From Gammaproteobacteria bacterium (GTDB lineage: Bacteria; Gemmatimonadota; Gemmatimonadetes; Longimicrobiales; Gaopeijiaceae): a stretch of 49,047 nt of DNA. Each line of letters starts with the position of its first letter. Position 1 is the first letter of the stretch. The translations under genes were made by a program, and so were the position numbers. The DNA is taken from assembly GCA_009840525.1 (NCBI GenBank), contig VXNP01000013.1, positions 1 to 49,047 of the forward strand, written 5' to 3'. Positions 29,536-39,089 of this stretch are shown here, in pieces. The notes below the pieces were generated by a model. It did no database searches, had not been told where the DNA came from, and saw nothing but the letters and a program-made list of their open reading frames with translations.

Positions 29536-30320
29536 ACGACCGGCACTACGAGACCATCGTGGTCGAGCGCGACGGCTCCGTCGCGACCGTGCGCATCAAC
29601 CGGCCCGACAAGCTGAACGCCCTCAACGCGGTGGTGCGGCGCGAGATCGCGCAGGCGATGGACCGGCTTGCCGATGACGACGCGGTGCGGGTCGCCATCC
29701 TGTGCGGGACCGGCGAGAAGGCATTCGCGGCGGGCGCCGATGTCTCCGAGTTCGCGGGGCGCACCGCCGGCGAGCAGCGGGAGGTCTACCGGCGCCGGCG
29801 CGTGTACGACGCCGTTGCCGCCTTCCCGAAGCCCCTCATCGCCGCCATCCACGGCTTCTGCCTGGGGGGCGGGGTCGAGCTGGCGCTCGCCTGCGACGTC
29901 CGCGTGGCCGACCAGAGCGCCCGCTTCGGCCAGTTCGAGATCCGCCTGGGGCTGATTCCGGGGGCCGGCGGCACCCAGCGCCTGGCGCGGCTGGTGGGGC
30001 CCGGACAGGCCGCCCGCGTCGCCCTGAGCGGCGACGTGGTCGACGCCGCCGAGGCCCACCGCATCGGCCTGGTGGAGATCCTCGCCGGCGAGGGCGAGCA
30101 CCTCGAGCGGGCCCGGGAACTGGCGGGACGCATGGCGCGCTGGAGCCCGTTCGCGCTCGGGCTGGTCAAGGAGTCGCTCCGGGCCGCCGCCGAGACCTCC
30201 CTGGCCGAGGGACTGGCACTGGAGAAGGAGCTCTTCCTCGCCGCCTTCGCGAGCCACGACGGGCGCGAGGGGGTGCGCGCCTTCGTCGAGAAGCGCCGTC
30301 CGGAGTTCCGCGGGCGATGA
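29532..30320 (+). CDS. Enoyl-CoA hydratase (second copy)
   Basis: The 262-residue crotonase-fold enzyme has KAFAAGADVSEF and both acids, Glu116 in LGGGVELALACD and Glu136 in FGQFEIRLGLIPGAGGTQR. It probably supplies the hydratase step, with the first copy at 25132 possibly an isomerase or second hydratase. The start is TTG 29532-29534, overlapping the previous TGA as TTGA, with an AAGGGGGG Shine-Dalgarno just upstream. The start codon and overlap indicate translational coupling. Its stop overlaps the next ATG. Confidence 0.93.
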   Translation: MNDRHYETIVVERDGSVATVRINRPDKLNALNAVVRREIAQAMDRLADDDAVRVAILCGTGEKAFAAGADVSEFAGRTAGEQREVYRRRRVYDAVAAFPKPLIAAIHGFCLGGGVELALACDVRVADQSARFGQFEIRLGLIPGAGGTQRLARLVGPGQAARVALSGDVVDAAEAHRIGLVEILAGEGEHLERARELAGRMARWSPFALGLVKESLRAAAETSLAEGLALEKELFLAAFASHDGREGVRAFVEKRRPEFRGR

Positions 30321-30592
30321 ACCGGGTGAAGCTGGTGCGCGCCGCGACCACGATCTACTTCGTGCTCTTCCTGGTCTTCGTCACATGGCCGGGCTTCGTC
30401 CCCTTCAACCGTCCCCTTCCCCTGGTGCTGGGCCTCCCCTTCAACATGGCCGCCATCGGACTCTGGGTGGGGCTCGGGGCGGTGGTGCTCTTCGTGCTGG
30501 ACCGCTCGGAGGAACGGAACCGCGCCGGCAGGCCCGCGGAGGACGCCCGAGGCCGGCCGGGACGGGACTCGCGGGCCGGAGGTGCCGGGTAG
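30317..30592 (+). CDS. DUF3311 small membrane protein
   Basis: The 91-residue product has two transmembrane helices (TIYFVLFLVFVTWPGFVPF and an FNMAAIGLWVGLGAVVLFVL segment) joined by a short loop NRPLPLVLGLP, matching DUF3311, a small family almost always encoded just before a sodium:solute symporter. It is thought to be an accessory subunit; the function is not established. It overlaps the upstream gene by ATGA and the symporter ATG follows its TAG directly. The C-terminal 25 residues are a charged tail. Confidence 0.88.
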   Translation: MNRVKLVRAATTIYFVLFLVFVTWPGFVPFNRPLPLVLGLPFNMAAIGLWVGLGAVVLFVLDRSEERNRAGRPAEDARGRPGRDSRAGGAG

Positions 30593-32089
30593 ATGGAGCG
30601 CTGGCAGCTGATCGCGGCCCTGATCCTGGTCTACCTGGCGGTGACGCTTGGCATCGGGCTGATGGCGGGCCGGCGCGCCTCCCGGAGCGTGACCGGATAT
30701 GTGGCCGGAGACCGCCGCTTCGGGCTGCTCGTGATGTATTTCGTCACCGGGGCGACCGTGTTCTCCGCCTTCGCCTTCCTGGGCGGGCCGGGCTGGGCCT
30801 ACTCCCGCGGCGCCGCGGCCTTCTACATCCTATCCTACGGCGCCCTCGGGATCGCTCCCTGGTACTTCATAGGGCCGCACGCGGCCGCGCTCGGGCGGCG
30901 CTTCGGCTACGTCACCCAGGCGCAGCTGCTGGTCGGGCGTTTCCCTTCCCGCTTCCTGTCCGCGCTGATGGCGGCGCTCTCGGTGGCGGCATTCGTGCCC
31001 TACGTCACCCTGCAGATGCAGGGGGCGGGGATCGTCATCGAGGCGGTAACCGACGGCCATGTGCCGCTGGCCGTGGGCGCGGCGATCGCCTACGGCATCG
31101 TGGCCCTGTACGTGCTGACCAGCGGGGTGGCCGCGGTGGGTTGGACCAACACCTTCCAGGGCATCTTCATGGTCGCGATCGCCTGGTCGCTCGGCATCTA
31201 CCTGCCCTTCCGGCTGTACGGGGGAGTGGGAGAGATGTTCGAGCGCATCCTGGCCGAGCGTCCGGAGATGCTCTCCGTTCCGGGCCTGACCGCCGCGGGC
31301 GATCCCTGGAGCTGGGGCGGCTACTCGAGCGCCATTCTGGTGAGCGCGATCGGGCTCATGATGTGGCCCCACCTCTTCATGAAGGCCTTCACCGCGCGGG
31401 ACGACCGCACGCTGCGCCGCACCGTGGTCCTTTTCCCCACCTTCCAGCTCTTCCTGATCCCGGTGTTCCTGATCGGCTTCGCCGGCGTGCTGCTGCCGGA
31501 GTCCCCCCCCAACGCCGACTTCATCCTCCCCTTCCTCATCCTGCGCTCCGAGCTGCCGGTGCTGGTCGTGGGCCTCTTCTGCGCGGGCGCCCTCTCGGCG
31601 TCGATGTCGACCGGAGACGCGCTCCTGCACGCCGCGGCATCCGTGACGGTGGAGGACGGCATCGGCCCCTTCCGCCGGCTAAGCGATGCCGGCCAGCGCC
31701 GTCTGATGCAGGTGCTGGTCCTGGTGGTGGGGGTGGTCGCGTACTGGTTCGCGCTGGACGAGGACTCCTCGCTGGTGGTGCTGCTTTTGACCGCCTACGG
31801 CATCATATGCCAGTTCGCGCCTCCCATCTGCGCGGCGCTCTTCTGGCGACGCGCCACGACCCCGGGTATCGTGGCCGGTCTGGTCGCGGGCTCGGCGACC
31901 GCGGTCTTCTTCTTCACCACGGGGTATCTGGGGATGGAACTGCGCCCCCTGGACCTGCACGAGGGCATACTGGGGCTCATGGTCCACATTCCGGTGCTGG
32001 TGGGGGTAAGCCTCGCCACCCGGCCGCAGGACCGGGATCACACCGAGGCATTCCTCAACCCGCGAGGTTCATCGGGAACCCATGACTGA
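30593..32089 (+). CDS. Sodium:solute symporter family transporter
   Basis: The 498-residue inner-membrane protein has about 13 hydrophobic segments. Family features include SVTGYVAGDRRFG, YFVTGATVFSAFAFLGGPGWAY, YVTQAQLLVGRF and the sodium-site region GALSASMSTGDALLHAAAS. It resembles the pantothenate/carboxylate branch of the SSS family that pairs with DUF3311. Its place after a CoA-ester degradation set suggests it imports the substrate acid. Chorismate mutase overlaps its last eight bases. Confidence 0.92.
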   Translation: MERWQLIAALILVYLAVTLGIGLMAGRRASRSVTGYVAGDRRFGLLVMYFVTGATVFSAFAFLGGPGWAYSRGAAAFYILSYGALGIAPWYFIGPHAAALGRRFGYVTQAQLLVGRFPSRFLSALMAALSVAAFVPYVTLQMQGAGIVIEAVTDGHVPLAVGAAIAYGIVALYVLTSGVAAVGWTNTFQGIFMVAIAWSLGIYLPFRLYGGVGEMFERILAERPEMLSVPGLTAAGDPWSWGGYSSAILVSAIGLMMWPHLFMKAFTARDDRTLRRTVVLFPTFQLFLIPVFLIGFAGVLLPESPPNADFILPFLILRSELPVLVVGLFCAGALSASMSTGDALLHAAASVTVEDGIGPFRRLSDAGQRRLMQVLVLVVGVVAYWFALDEDSSLVVLLLTAYGIICQFAPPICAALFWRRATTPGIVAGLVAGSATAVFFFTTGYLGMELRPLDLHEGILGLMVHIPVLVGVSLATRPQDRDHTEAFLNPRGSSGTHD

Positions 32090-32420
32090 CCCCACGGGAG
32101 CGGCGGGTGCGCCGGAGGAGCGGCTGGTTCGCCTGCGGGAAGTGATGAGCGAGGTGACCGACCGGCTTATCGAGCTGATGGGGGAACGCCGCAACCTCGC
32201 CATCGAGATCGGGCGGGTGAAGAAGGAACTGGGCCTTCCGGTCCTCGACCCGGCGCGCGAAGCCCGGATGGTGCGTCAGGCCGCCGTGCGGGCGCGCGAA
32301 CTGGGCGTGGACCCGGAGATGGCGCGCGACATCATCTGGCGCATCATCGCCTCGGCGCGTGCGGCTCAGGGAGGACGCCGGCCGGGCTGGCCGGACCCAC
32401 CTCGCGATCCGGCGCGCTAG
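32082..32420 (+). CDS. Chorismate mutase type II domain protein
   Basis: The 112-residue all-helical AroQ-type protein contains LIELMGERRNLAIEIGRVKKELGLPVLDPAREARMV, the family core split over residues 28-64 with Arg and Lys in the expected active-site positions, then a third helix ending IIWRIIASARAAQ. It should convert chorismate to prephenate. It stands alone, without a fused dehydratase or dehydrogenase. It overlaps the symporter gene by eight bases and ends two bases before the opposing rpmA. Confidence 0.87.
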   Translation: MTDPTGAAGAPEERLVRLREVMSEVTDRLIELMGERRNLAIEIGRVKKELGLPVLDPAREARMVRQAAVRARELGVDPEMARDIIWRIIASARAAQGGRRPGWPDPPRDPAR

Positions 32421-32421
32421 C

Positions 32422-32673
32422 CTAGTTCGGGCTTACCGAAACGAACTGGCGATTCCGGCGCCGCTCGAACTTCACCACGCCGTCGACCAGGGCGAACAGG
32501 GTGTCGTCGCCCCCCCTGCCGACGTTGGTGCCGGGATGGAAGCGGGTGCCCCGCTGGCGCACGAGGATGCTGCCCGCGGTCACGGGCTGTCCGCCGTAGC
32601 GCTTGACGCCCAGGAACTTCGGCTTCGAGTCGCGTCCGTTTCGGCTTGAGCCGACGCCTTTCTTGTGTGCCAT
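32422..32673 (-). CDS. rpmA: 50S ribosomal protein L27
   Basis: The 83-residue product is a complete L27: [25 protein letters not shown] and [17 protein letters not shown]. The N-terminal tail reaches toward the peptidyl-transferase centre. It follows rplU by 26 bases, the usual L21-L27 order. Confidence 0.98.
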   Translation of the reverse strand: MAHKKGVGSSRNGRDSKPKFLGVKRYGGQPVTAGSILVRQRGTRFHPGTNVGRGGDDTLFALVDGVVKFERRRNRQFVSVSPN

Positions 32674-32699
32674 CTCAGGTTCCTTCCCGGCTCGGACTG

Positions 32700-33014
32700 C
32701 TACGTGACGATCTCGTCGATGCGCACTTCGGTGAACTTCTGGCGGTGACCCTGCTTCTTGCGGTATCCCTTCCGGCGCTTGCGCTTGAAGATGATGAGCT
32801 TCCGGTCCTTGCCGTGCGCCAGCACCTCGGCCCGCACCGCGGCGCCCTCGACCGTGGGCGTCCCGACCTCCGGTTCGCCATCCGCTCCACCCGTGATCAG
32901 CACGCGGTCGAAGGTGACCGTCGAGCCCTCCTCGGCGGCTAGCGCGGGAATCCGCAGCCGGAGACCCGGCTCGGCCCTGAACTGCTTTCCGCCGCTCTCG
33001 AACACCGCGTACAT
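32700..33014 (-). CDS. rplU: 50S ribosomal protein L21
   Basis: The 104-residue product is L21: [26 protein letters not shown] and the basic C-terminal [22 protein letters not shown] 33012-33014 is the family start. RNase G/E ends 114 bases upstream on the same strand, a leader long enough for a promoter or autoregulatory structure. Confidence 0.98.
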   Translation of the reverse strand: MYAVFESGGKQFRAEPGLRLRIPALAAEEGSTVTFDRVLITGGADGEPEVGTPTVEGAAVRAEVLAHGKDRKLIIFKRKRRKGYRKKQGHRQKFTEVRIDEIVT

Positions 33015-33127
33015 GCCTGCCTCTTCACGTAGATGGAGATCCCGGACACGGGGACTGCGGCACAAGGCTCGGCAGCCCGAAAAAGCTACAGAGTCGCCCG
33101 GCGAGGTCAAGGGCACCGGGCACGCGG

Positions 33128-34642
33128 CTAGACCGTCGCGTACTTCCCGGTCACATCCACCTGGGCCCGGCCCGAGAGCAGGCGGAACTCGTCTTCGCCC
33201 AGCAGAGGATCGTCGCGCAGGCTGATCTCCAGGCCGGTGGCGCTCGACACCCGGTTGCGAAAGTCCGGCTCCGAGTCGAGCACGTGCAGCGCCACCTCGG
33301 GATGGATGCGCACCGTGAGACTGCGCTCGCTCTTCGCCGCGGCAGCGCGCTTGAGGCTGCGCTCCACCCTGCGCATCACGGTGTCGGGCGCGAAGACGCG
33401 GCCCAGTCCTCCGCAATGGGTGCACGCCTCCGTGATCGAGGTGAAGATCGACGGCCGCACGCGCTGGCGGGTCATCTCGATGAGCCCGAGCTCGGAGACG
33501 GCGAACGCGCGCGTGCGGGCACGGTCGCGGCCCAGGTGGGTGCGGAGTTCATGCAACACCTTGTCGCGGTCCTTCTGCGTGTCCATGTCGATGAAGTCCA
33601 CGACCACGATTCCACCGACGTCACGCAGCCGGAGCTGGCGGGCGATCTCGCGCGCCGCCTCCAGGTTGGTCCTCAGGATGAGCGACGCGGGATCGTTCTT
33701 CTTCCTGCCGGCGAAGCGCCCGGTGTTCACGTCGATCGATACCAGCGCCTCGGTCGGCTCGATCACCAGATGGCCGCCGGACTTGAGCCCCACCTTGCGC
33801 CGGAACGAGCGGTGAATCTCCTCCTCGATGCCGTGAACGTCGAACAGGGGCTCCTCTCCCCGGTACAGCTTCAGCCGGTCCAGCAGGTCGGGAGCCACGC
33901 CCTGCACGTAACCCTCGATCTCGCGAAAGATGACGGGCGAATCCACCGTCAGCGAGTCGAACTTGTCGCTGAACAGATCCCGGATGACGCCGCTGATCAG
34001 ACGCGCTTCGCGGCGCACGACCCCGGGCTCGGCAGCGGCCTTCGCCGTCCGCTGGATCTCCAGCCAGCTCCCCCGGAGCGTCTCGAACTCGCGCGCGAAC
34101 CGCTTCTCGGTCGCCTCCTCCCCCACCGTGCGCACGATCACCCCGCCGGAATCGGCCGGGACCACCCTGCGGGCAAGGGCACGCAGCCGCGACCGCTGCC
34201 TGCGGTCCTCGATCTTGCGGCTCACGCCGACGCGCGACGAGAACGGCATGTAGACGAGGAAGCGGCCGGCCAGCGAGACCTGAGCGGTCAGGCGCGGTCC
34301 CTTGGTGCCGATGGGCTCCTTGGTGACCTGCACGGTGACCCGGTCGCCCTTGTTGAGCAGCTTCTGGATCGGCGTGTTCTGGCCGTCGCGGCCGTTCTCC
34401 GACGGTTCAACGTGCTGGTGAACCACATCCGAGACGTGCAGAAAGCCCGCCTTCTCGACGCCGATGTCGACGAAGGCCGCCTGAATGCCGGGAAGCACCG
34501 CCTCTACGCGTCCCAGGAACACGTCGCCCACCAACCGTCCCTGGTCCGGGCGGTCCAGCATCAATTCTACGAGTCGTTTGTCTTCCAGTAGCGCCACCCG
34601 CGTCTCGCGCGAGGACGCGCTGATGATGATCTGTCTCCTCAA
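33128..34642 (-). CDS. rng: Ribonuclease G/E
   Basis: The 504-residue endoribonuclease has an N-terminal S1 domain (GDVFLGRVEAVLPGIQAAFVDIG, residues 39-61), RNase H-like and DNase I-like parts, catalytic Asp304 in SIDVNTGRF and Asp349 in VVDFIDMD, and the zinc-link CTHC (407-410). It lacks the long C-terminal degradosome scaffold, so it is the RNase G-sized form used for rRNA maturation and mRNA decay. The rng-rplU-rpmA order is common in several phyla. Confidence 0.96.
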   Translation of the reverse strand: MRRQIIISASSRETRVALLEDKRLVELMLDRPDQGRLVGDVFLGRVEAVLPGIQAAFVDIGVEKAGFLHVSDVVHQHVEPSENGRDGQNTPIQKLLNKGDRVTVQVTKEPIGTKGPRLTAQVSLAGRFLVYMPFSSRVGVSRKIEDRRQRSRLRALARRVVPADSGGVIVRTVGEEATEKRFAREFETLRGSWLEIQRTAKAAAEPGVVRREARLISGVIRDLFSDKFDSLTVDSPVIFREIEGYVQGVAPDLLDRLKLYRGEEPLFDVHGIEEEIHRSFRRKVGLKSGGHLVIEPTEALVSIDVNTGRFAGRKKNDPASLILRTNLEAAREIARQLRLRDVGGIVVVDFIDMDTQKDRDKVLHELRTHLGRDRARTRAFAVSELGLIEMTRQRVRPSIFTSITEACTHCGGLGRVFAPDTVMRRVERSLKRAAAAKSERSLTVRIHPEVALHVLDSEPDFRNRVSSATGLEISLRDDPLLGEDEFRLLSGRAQVDVTGKYATV

Positions 34643-34693
34643 ATCCCTGGTTTCTCCGCGAGTCGCGGGGCCCGGGACCGCCCGAGGGCCTCC

Positions 34694-35935
34694 CTACCCC
34701 GCCTTAAGCTCTGCAGCCATTCCGCCTCCGCCGACCTCGCGCACCAGGTGGCGAGCGATCAGCAAGCGCTGAATCTCGCTCGTGCCTTCTCCGATCTCGC
34801 ACACTTTCGCGTCGCGAAACATCCGTTCCACCGGGTAGTCGTTCGTGTACCCGGCGCCTCCCAGAAGCTCGACCGCCTCCGTGGTGGCGCGCATCGAAAG
34901 TTCCGAGGCGAACAGCTTCGCCATGGAGGCTTCCTTGGAGAAGGGGCGTCCCTGATCCTTGAGCCAGGCCGCGTGATAGGTCAGATGCCTGGCGGCCTGG
35001 ATCCCCGTGGCCATGTCGGACAAGCCGAATTGGACCGCTTGAAAGTCGTAAATCCTGTGCCCGTAACGTTTCCGTTGCAACGTATACTCCAGGGCGGCGT
35101 CAAAAGCTCCCTCGGCGATGCCGAGAGCCAGGGCGGCGATTCCAATGCGCCCGGCATCGAGGGTGCGCATGAAGTTGACGAACCCCTCACCCTCGGCCCC
35201 GAGCCGGTTCCCGGCCGGTACGAAGACGTCGTCCAGCACCAGCTCGCGGGTATCCGAAGCCCGCCACCCCATCTTGTCTTCCTTGCTGCCCGCCCGTACG
35301 CCCCGGGTGAAGTCGAGTTCCGCCGAGTGCCCCACCCCCAGGCGGCGCGCGGTCTCCAGGTCGCACGTCGGCTTGGTGACGATGAAGCTGGTGATGCCGC
35401 GGGTGCCCCGCGCCGGATTGGTAAGCGCGGTGATGGTGAAGATCTCCCCGACGCCGGCGTGCGTGATGAAGATCTTGGAACCGTTGATGCGGTAGCCGCC
35501 TCCCTCGCGGACCGCGCGCGTGCGGGTGCCCGCCGAATCCGATCCCGCCGCCGGCTCGGTGAGCCCGAAGCCTCCCAGCACGCGGCCGCTGGCGAGCAGG
35601 GGCAGGTATCTTCGCTTCTGCGCCTCGGTCCCGAACGTCAGGATCGGGCTCGCGCCCAGCGTCGTGTGCGCCGACACCGTGATGGCGTGGCTGGCGTCAT
35701 GCCGCGCCAACTCCTCGACGACGAGGATGTAGCTCAGGTAGTCGCGTCCCATGCCCCCGTATTCCTCGGGAATGGGAACGCCCAGAAGTCCCATCTCGCC
35801 CATCGCGCGCACGTTCTCCCAGGGGAAGGTCTGGGTGCGGTCGATCTCGGCCGCGACGGGCGCGATGTGTTCCAGCGCGAAGGATCGAACCGCTTCGCGT
35901 AGACGGGTGTGATCAGAACCCAGATAGGGTTCCAT
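34694..35935 (-). CDS. Acyl-CoA dehydrogenase
   Basis: The 413-residue FAD enzyme has [16 protein letters not shown] and a [13 protein letters not shown] stretch in the FAD-binding region, and catalytic Glu383 in [10 protein letters not shown], the short/branched-chain position. It introduces the first double bond into acyl-CoAs; chain specificity cannot be read from sequence. ATG 35933-35935 is preferred over ATG 35951-35953 because AGGA lies about eight bases ahead. An imperfect 19-bp palindrome sits 20 bases upstream. The rng start is 51 bases beyond its stop, so read-through is possible. Confidence 0.94.
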   Translation of the reverse strand: MEPYLGSDHTRLREAVRSFALEHIAPVAAEIDRTQTFPWENVRAMGEMGLLGVPIPEEYGGMGRDYLSYILVVEELARHDASHAITVSAHTTLGASPILTFGTEAQKRRYLPLLASGRVLGGFGLTEPAAGSDSAGTRTRAVREGGGYRINGSKIFITHAGVGEIFTITALTNPARGTRGITSFIVTKPTCDLETARRLGVGHSAELDFTRGVRAGSKEDKMGWRASDTRELVLDDVFVPAGNRLGAEGEGFVNFMRTLDAGRIGIAALALGIAEGAFDAALEYTLQRKRYGHRIYDFQAVQFGLSDMATGIQAARHLTYHAAWLKDQGRPFSKEASMAKLFASELSMRATTEAVELLGGAGYTNDYPVERMFRDAKVCEIGEGTSEIQRLLIARHLVREVGGGGMAAELKAG

Positions 35936-35954
35936 CACTCGATCCTGTATCATG

Positions 35955-35973
35955 TGTTACATCATGTGCAACA
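35955..35973. promoter_or_regulatory. Imperfect palindrome upstream of acyl-CoA dehydrogenase
   Basis: TGTTACATCATGTGCAACA pairs TGTT-n-CA with TG-n-AACA around a five-base centre. It is in an AT-rich 70-base island, 20 bases before the acyl-CoA dehydrogenase start, with a minus-strand GATATAAAAT further out that could be the -10. An acyl-CoA-responsive TetR-type operator is a plausible but unproven reading. Confidence 0.35.
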
Positions 35974-36169
35974 TGGCAAGACATTTTATATCTTTGTGTT
36001 ATCAGATTTTTACCAAGAGCATAATGAAGGCCTTCCTGCGGGTGGAAGAGACCGCATGGGCATGTGGAATGGTACACCGCGGACGTCGATAGGGTGCGGG
36101 CAAAGGGAAGCGCCGGGTTGGGGAGAAAGACCGGCGCGAGACTGCGGCGGCTGTGGCGCGGAGGTCTGG

Positions 36170-37318
36170 TCAGGGGGTGAAGCCGATCTCCCAGATGCCG
36201 ACGCGGAGGTGGCCGGCACCCGCATACTCGCCCGCCCACAGAGCGTCGTCCCCCAGGAAGTCGACGACGATCACTCCCTCCATTCTGGTGCGGGCGATGA
36301 CCGTCGCCGTGGTCATGTCGATGACGTCGATCTGACCGTCGAACCGATCCATGGTAGCGAGGCCCGGTTTCATTTCGAGAGTGACGCGCCCGTCCGGGCT
36401 GCGGCGCTCTTCCATCATGTCGAGCCAGTCGTCCCGGAGCTGCCAGCTCAGGACCCACAGCCGGTCCGCGGCATCGATGCGAAGGGCACGCATGGTATTC
36501 GGTGGAGGATCGTCCGGCTGCATCTGGAACCTGTCGAACGATGGACCGTTGAAGGCCGGGTTGGTGAAGCCCGTGATGCGCGCGCCATCTTCGCCCCACA
36601 CCTCGATCTCCTGGCTGTACCACGGCGACGAGAAGACGCGATGAGCGGAGTCGGCGGTGAAGACTCTCCAGGACTCCATCTCCGCGACGCGGTCATCCGC
36701 GAAGTCGAGTGTGCCCCCGAACGACCTGACGACATCCTCGCCTTCCAGAACGTGAAGGGGTTGATAACGCTGTTCAGGAGCCTGGGACCAGGCGTTGACC
36801 ACCCAGCCTTCTCCATCACCGAGGACGCGGACCTCCCGGCCCAGAGGAAGCCTCTCCTCATCGAGGAGGCTGAAGTCGGGGCCAATCACGCTGTGCCGAT
36901 AGTTCCCGTTGTCGAAGATGTGGACGCGTCCCTGGCGGTCCGTGTGCACGGGCATCGCTATTTGCCACTCCATCGGACCCTCGCCGGCTCGTCCGACTTC
37001 GCCCACGAAGTTGCCGGTAGCGTCGAAGACCTTCACCGCCTCGTACTGTCCGAACCAGTAGTTGCCGGCGCTGTCGCGCACCATGTGCATGGCTTCGCGC
37101 AGGTAGCCCTCGCCAATCGTGTCGCCCATGACGAGCACCCGCTCGAGCGTGATGCAGTCCTCGCACAGGGACTCCGACTCGCGGAGGATCCGGACTTCCG
37201 TGCTGTCGGTGACGTCGGTCCAGTGGGCGCGGGGCGGCTCGTCGGGTGGAGCGCAGGCGATGAAGAAGCCGTGCGCCAAGAGGATCGCGACGGCGGCGAG
37301 GGACCGGGAGGTGCTCAT
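36170..37318 (-). CDS. 6-bladed beta-propeller lipoprotein
   Basis: The 382-residue product starts with a lipoprotein signal ending FFIACAPPDEPP. A CEDC motif near residue 53 is followed by propeller-type blades, each with a D-x-x-G or D-S-A-G-N-Y turn: MVRDSAGNYWFGQYEAVKVF, DATGNFVGEVGRAGEGPMEW and DRQGRVHIFDNGN. This is the 6-bladed propeller family widely expanded in Gemmatimonadota and Bacteroidota; function unknown. ATG 37316-37318 is chosen because the signal peptide begins there; an upstream in-frame start at 37366 adds a non-signal leader. Confidence 0.82.
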   Translation of the reverse strand: MSTSRSLAAVAILLAHGFFIACAPPDEPPRAHWTDVTDSTEVRILRESESLCEDCITLERVLVMGDTIGEGYLREAMHMVRDSAGNYWFGQYEAVKVFDATGNFVGEVGRAGEGPMEWQIAMPVHTDRQGRVHIFDNGNYRHSVIGPDFSLLDEERLPLGREVRVLGDGEGWVVNAWSQAPEQRYQPLHVLEGEDVVRSFGGTLDFADDRVAEMESWRVFTADSAHRVFSSPWYSQEIEVWGEDGARITGFTNPAFNGPSFDRFQMQPDDPPPNTMRALRIDAADRLWVLSWQLRDDWLDMMEERRSPDGRVTLEMKPGLATMDRFDGQIDVIDMTTATVIARTRMEGVIVVDFLGDDALWAGEYAGAGHLRVGIWEIGFTP

Positions 37319-37555
37319 GTGATGGGGATTCCCAGTAGTGGAGGAGGTGACGGAGCGCGTGACCACACTCCACGCCTGTGCAAGGGCGCGGGCGGTGGAC
37401 CCGCACGCGTCAAAATACGAGACGGCCGCCAGGGTTCGCCACCGGAGTTGGCTCCGTCGTCCCGCGGATGGGCGCGGTCGGTCCTCGTATTACGGCCGTA
37501 TTACAAGCCTTGCATCGGATCCTGCAGCGATGTGCTTTGCGGGTGCCGGAGACCA

Positions 37556-39070
37556 TCACACCCGCTGGCAATTGTCGCATGTGCCGCAGTTGGCCTTTTC
37601 GAGGGCGTCCCCGAAATAGCCGAGAATGCGGGCCCGACGGCAGCCGCGGGTGCGGGCGTAGCGCTCCACGGCCGCCAGCTTGGCCACCTCGGCGTTGCGC
37701 CGCTCCCGCAGCCGGCCCAGCGGGAGCCGGCGGACGTGGGGGCGCAGGTCGATGTGCAGGGTGTCGCCGGGCTGCTCGGGCGGGTCCTCGCGCAGGTGCA
37801 CCACTCGGCAGGCGGCCAGCGCGCGGGCCAGGGCGCCCACGTTGGATGGGGTCAGCGGGGTGCCGCCGCGGGCGCGAAGCTCGTCGACCGGAAGCTTCAG
37901 CCGCGTTTGCCCTGCGGCCCGGCGGCGGAGATCGCGCCAAAAACGGCGCACCGCGCGCGGGGGCGGGTAGCTGTGGTCGATGAAGGTCATCTGGCCCGCG
38001 CGGTCGCCCTTCGACCAGAGCGCCAGGCAGTGCGCGGTGTCTCCGTCGCGGCCGGCCCGGCCGGCTTCCTGATAGTACGCCTCCATGGTGCGCGGGAGCT
38101 CGTGGTGGATGACCAGGCGCACGTCGCTCTTGTCGACCCCCATGCCGAAGGCGTTGGTGGCGGCCACCAGGGGGGCGTCGCCGGCCATGAAGGCGTCCTG
38201 CACGCGGGCCCGTTCGGCCGCCGGCAGCCCCGCGTGGTAGGCTTCGGTGGTGTGGCCGAGGGTGGCCAGGTCGTCGCGGACGCGCTCGACCCCCTTGCGG
38301 CTGCTCGCGTAGACGAGCGTGACGCCGGGGCGGTTGCGCACCAGGGCCCGCAGCCGCTCCCGTTTCTCCTTCCACGACCGCGCCCGCTCCACCCCCCACA
38401 CCAGGTTGGGCCGGTCGAAGCCTCCCACCACGGTCACCGGGTCGGCGAGCCGCAGCCGCGTCACGATCTCCCGCCGGGTGCGCGGGGTGGCGGTGGCGGT
38501 GAGCGCGATCATGGGGGCCTCGAACATCCCGCGCAGGCGGTCGAGCCGCAGGTAGGCGGGACGGAAGTCGTGGCCCCATTCGGAGATGCAGTGGGCTTCG
38601 TCGACGGCGAGCAGGCTCACCCGCAGGCGCGGCAGGAGCTGGCGGAACGAGCGGCTCTCGAAGCGTTCCGGAGCCACGAAGACGACGCGCAGCGCGCCGT
38701 CGACCAGTTGCGCCTCCACCTGGTCGCGCTCCTGCGAGGAGAGGGTGGAGTTGAGGAAGGCGGCGGGGATGTCGGCTTCGCGGCAGCGCATCGCCTGGTC
38801 GGCCATGAGCGAGACCAGCGGGCTGACCACGATGGTGGCGTGCGGGAGTACGGCGGCAGGGACCTGGTAGCACACGCTCTTCCCTCCCCCGGTCGGGAGG
38901 ATGCCGAGGGCGTCGTGGCCCTGGAGCACCGCGCGCACCAGCACATCCTGTCCGGGCCTGAACCCCGGGTAGCCAAAATGGCGCTTGAGGGCATCCAGGG
39001 CGATTCGGTCCGCATCGTCGCTGTCCGGGACGGGAAACCGTGTCGCCGAGAGTGCTGCCGGGCTCGCCAT
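37556..39070 (-). CDS. recQ: RecQ family ATP-dependent DNA helicase (short form)
   Basis: The 504-residue 3'-5' helicase has Walker A PTGGGKS (59-65), DEAH box VDEAHCISEWGHDFRP (157-160 catalytic), ALTATATPRTRREI, and motif VI YYQEAGRAGRDG. The zinc-binding module ends the protein: Cys477, then CGTCDNC (495-501). There is no HRDC domain, so it resembles the short RecQ/RecS paralogues. Start ATG 39068-39070 lies directly after a perfect 18-base hairpin. Role: recombination repair and fork maintenance. Confidence 0.93.
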   Translation of the reverse strand: MASPAALSATRFPVPDSDDADRIALDALKRHFGYPGFRPGQDVLVRAVLQGHDALGILPTGGGKSVCYQVPAAVLPHATIVVSPLVSLMADQAMRCREADIPAAFLNSTLSSQERDQVEAQLVDGALRVVFVAPERFESRSFRQLLPRLRVSLLAVDEAHCISEWGHDFRPAYLRLDRLRGMFEAPMIALTATATPRTRREIVTRLRLADPVTVVGGFDRPNLVWGVERARSWKEKRERLRALVRNRPGVTLVYASSRKGVERVRDDLATLGHTTEAYHAGLPAAERARVQDAFMAGDAPLVAATNAFGMGVDKSDVRLVIHHELPRTMEAYYQEAGRAGRDGDTAHCLALWSKGDRAGQMTFIDHSYPPPRAVRRFWRDLRRRAAGQTRLKLPVDELRARGGTPLTPSNVGALARALAACRVVHLREDPPEQPGDTLHIDLRPHVRRLPLGRLRERRNAEVAKLAAVERYARTRGCRRARILGYFGDALEKANCGTCDNCQRV

Positions 39071-39071
39071 G

Positions 39072-39089
39072 GGCCCGAAAGCTCGGGCC
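39072..39089 (-). promoter_or_regulatory. Perfect hairpin directly before the recQ start
   Basis: GGCCCGA and TCGGGCC form seven perfect pairs around a four-base loop, ending one base before the recQ ATG. In RNA it would cover the place where a Shine-Dalgarno should be, and none is visible, so it may limit translation, or the true start may be different. Confidence 0.35.

Noticed and set aside
37487..37504. GTATTAC direct repeat around GGCC, containing the palindrome TACGGCCGTA
   Set aside because: Short, single occurrence between recQ and the propeller lipoprotein gene; not enough to call an operator or att site.
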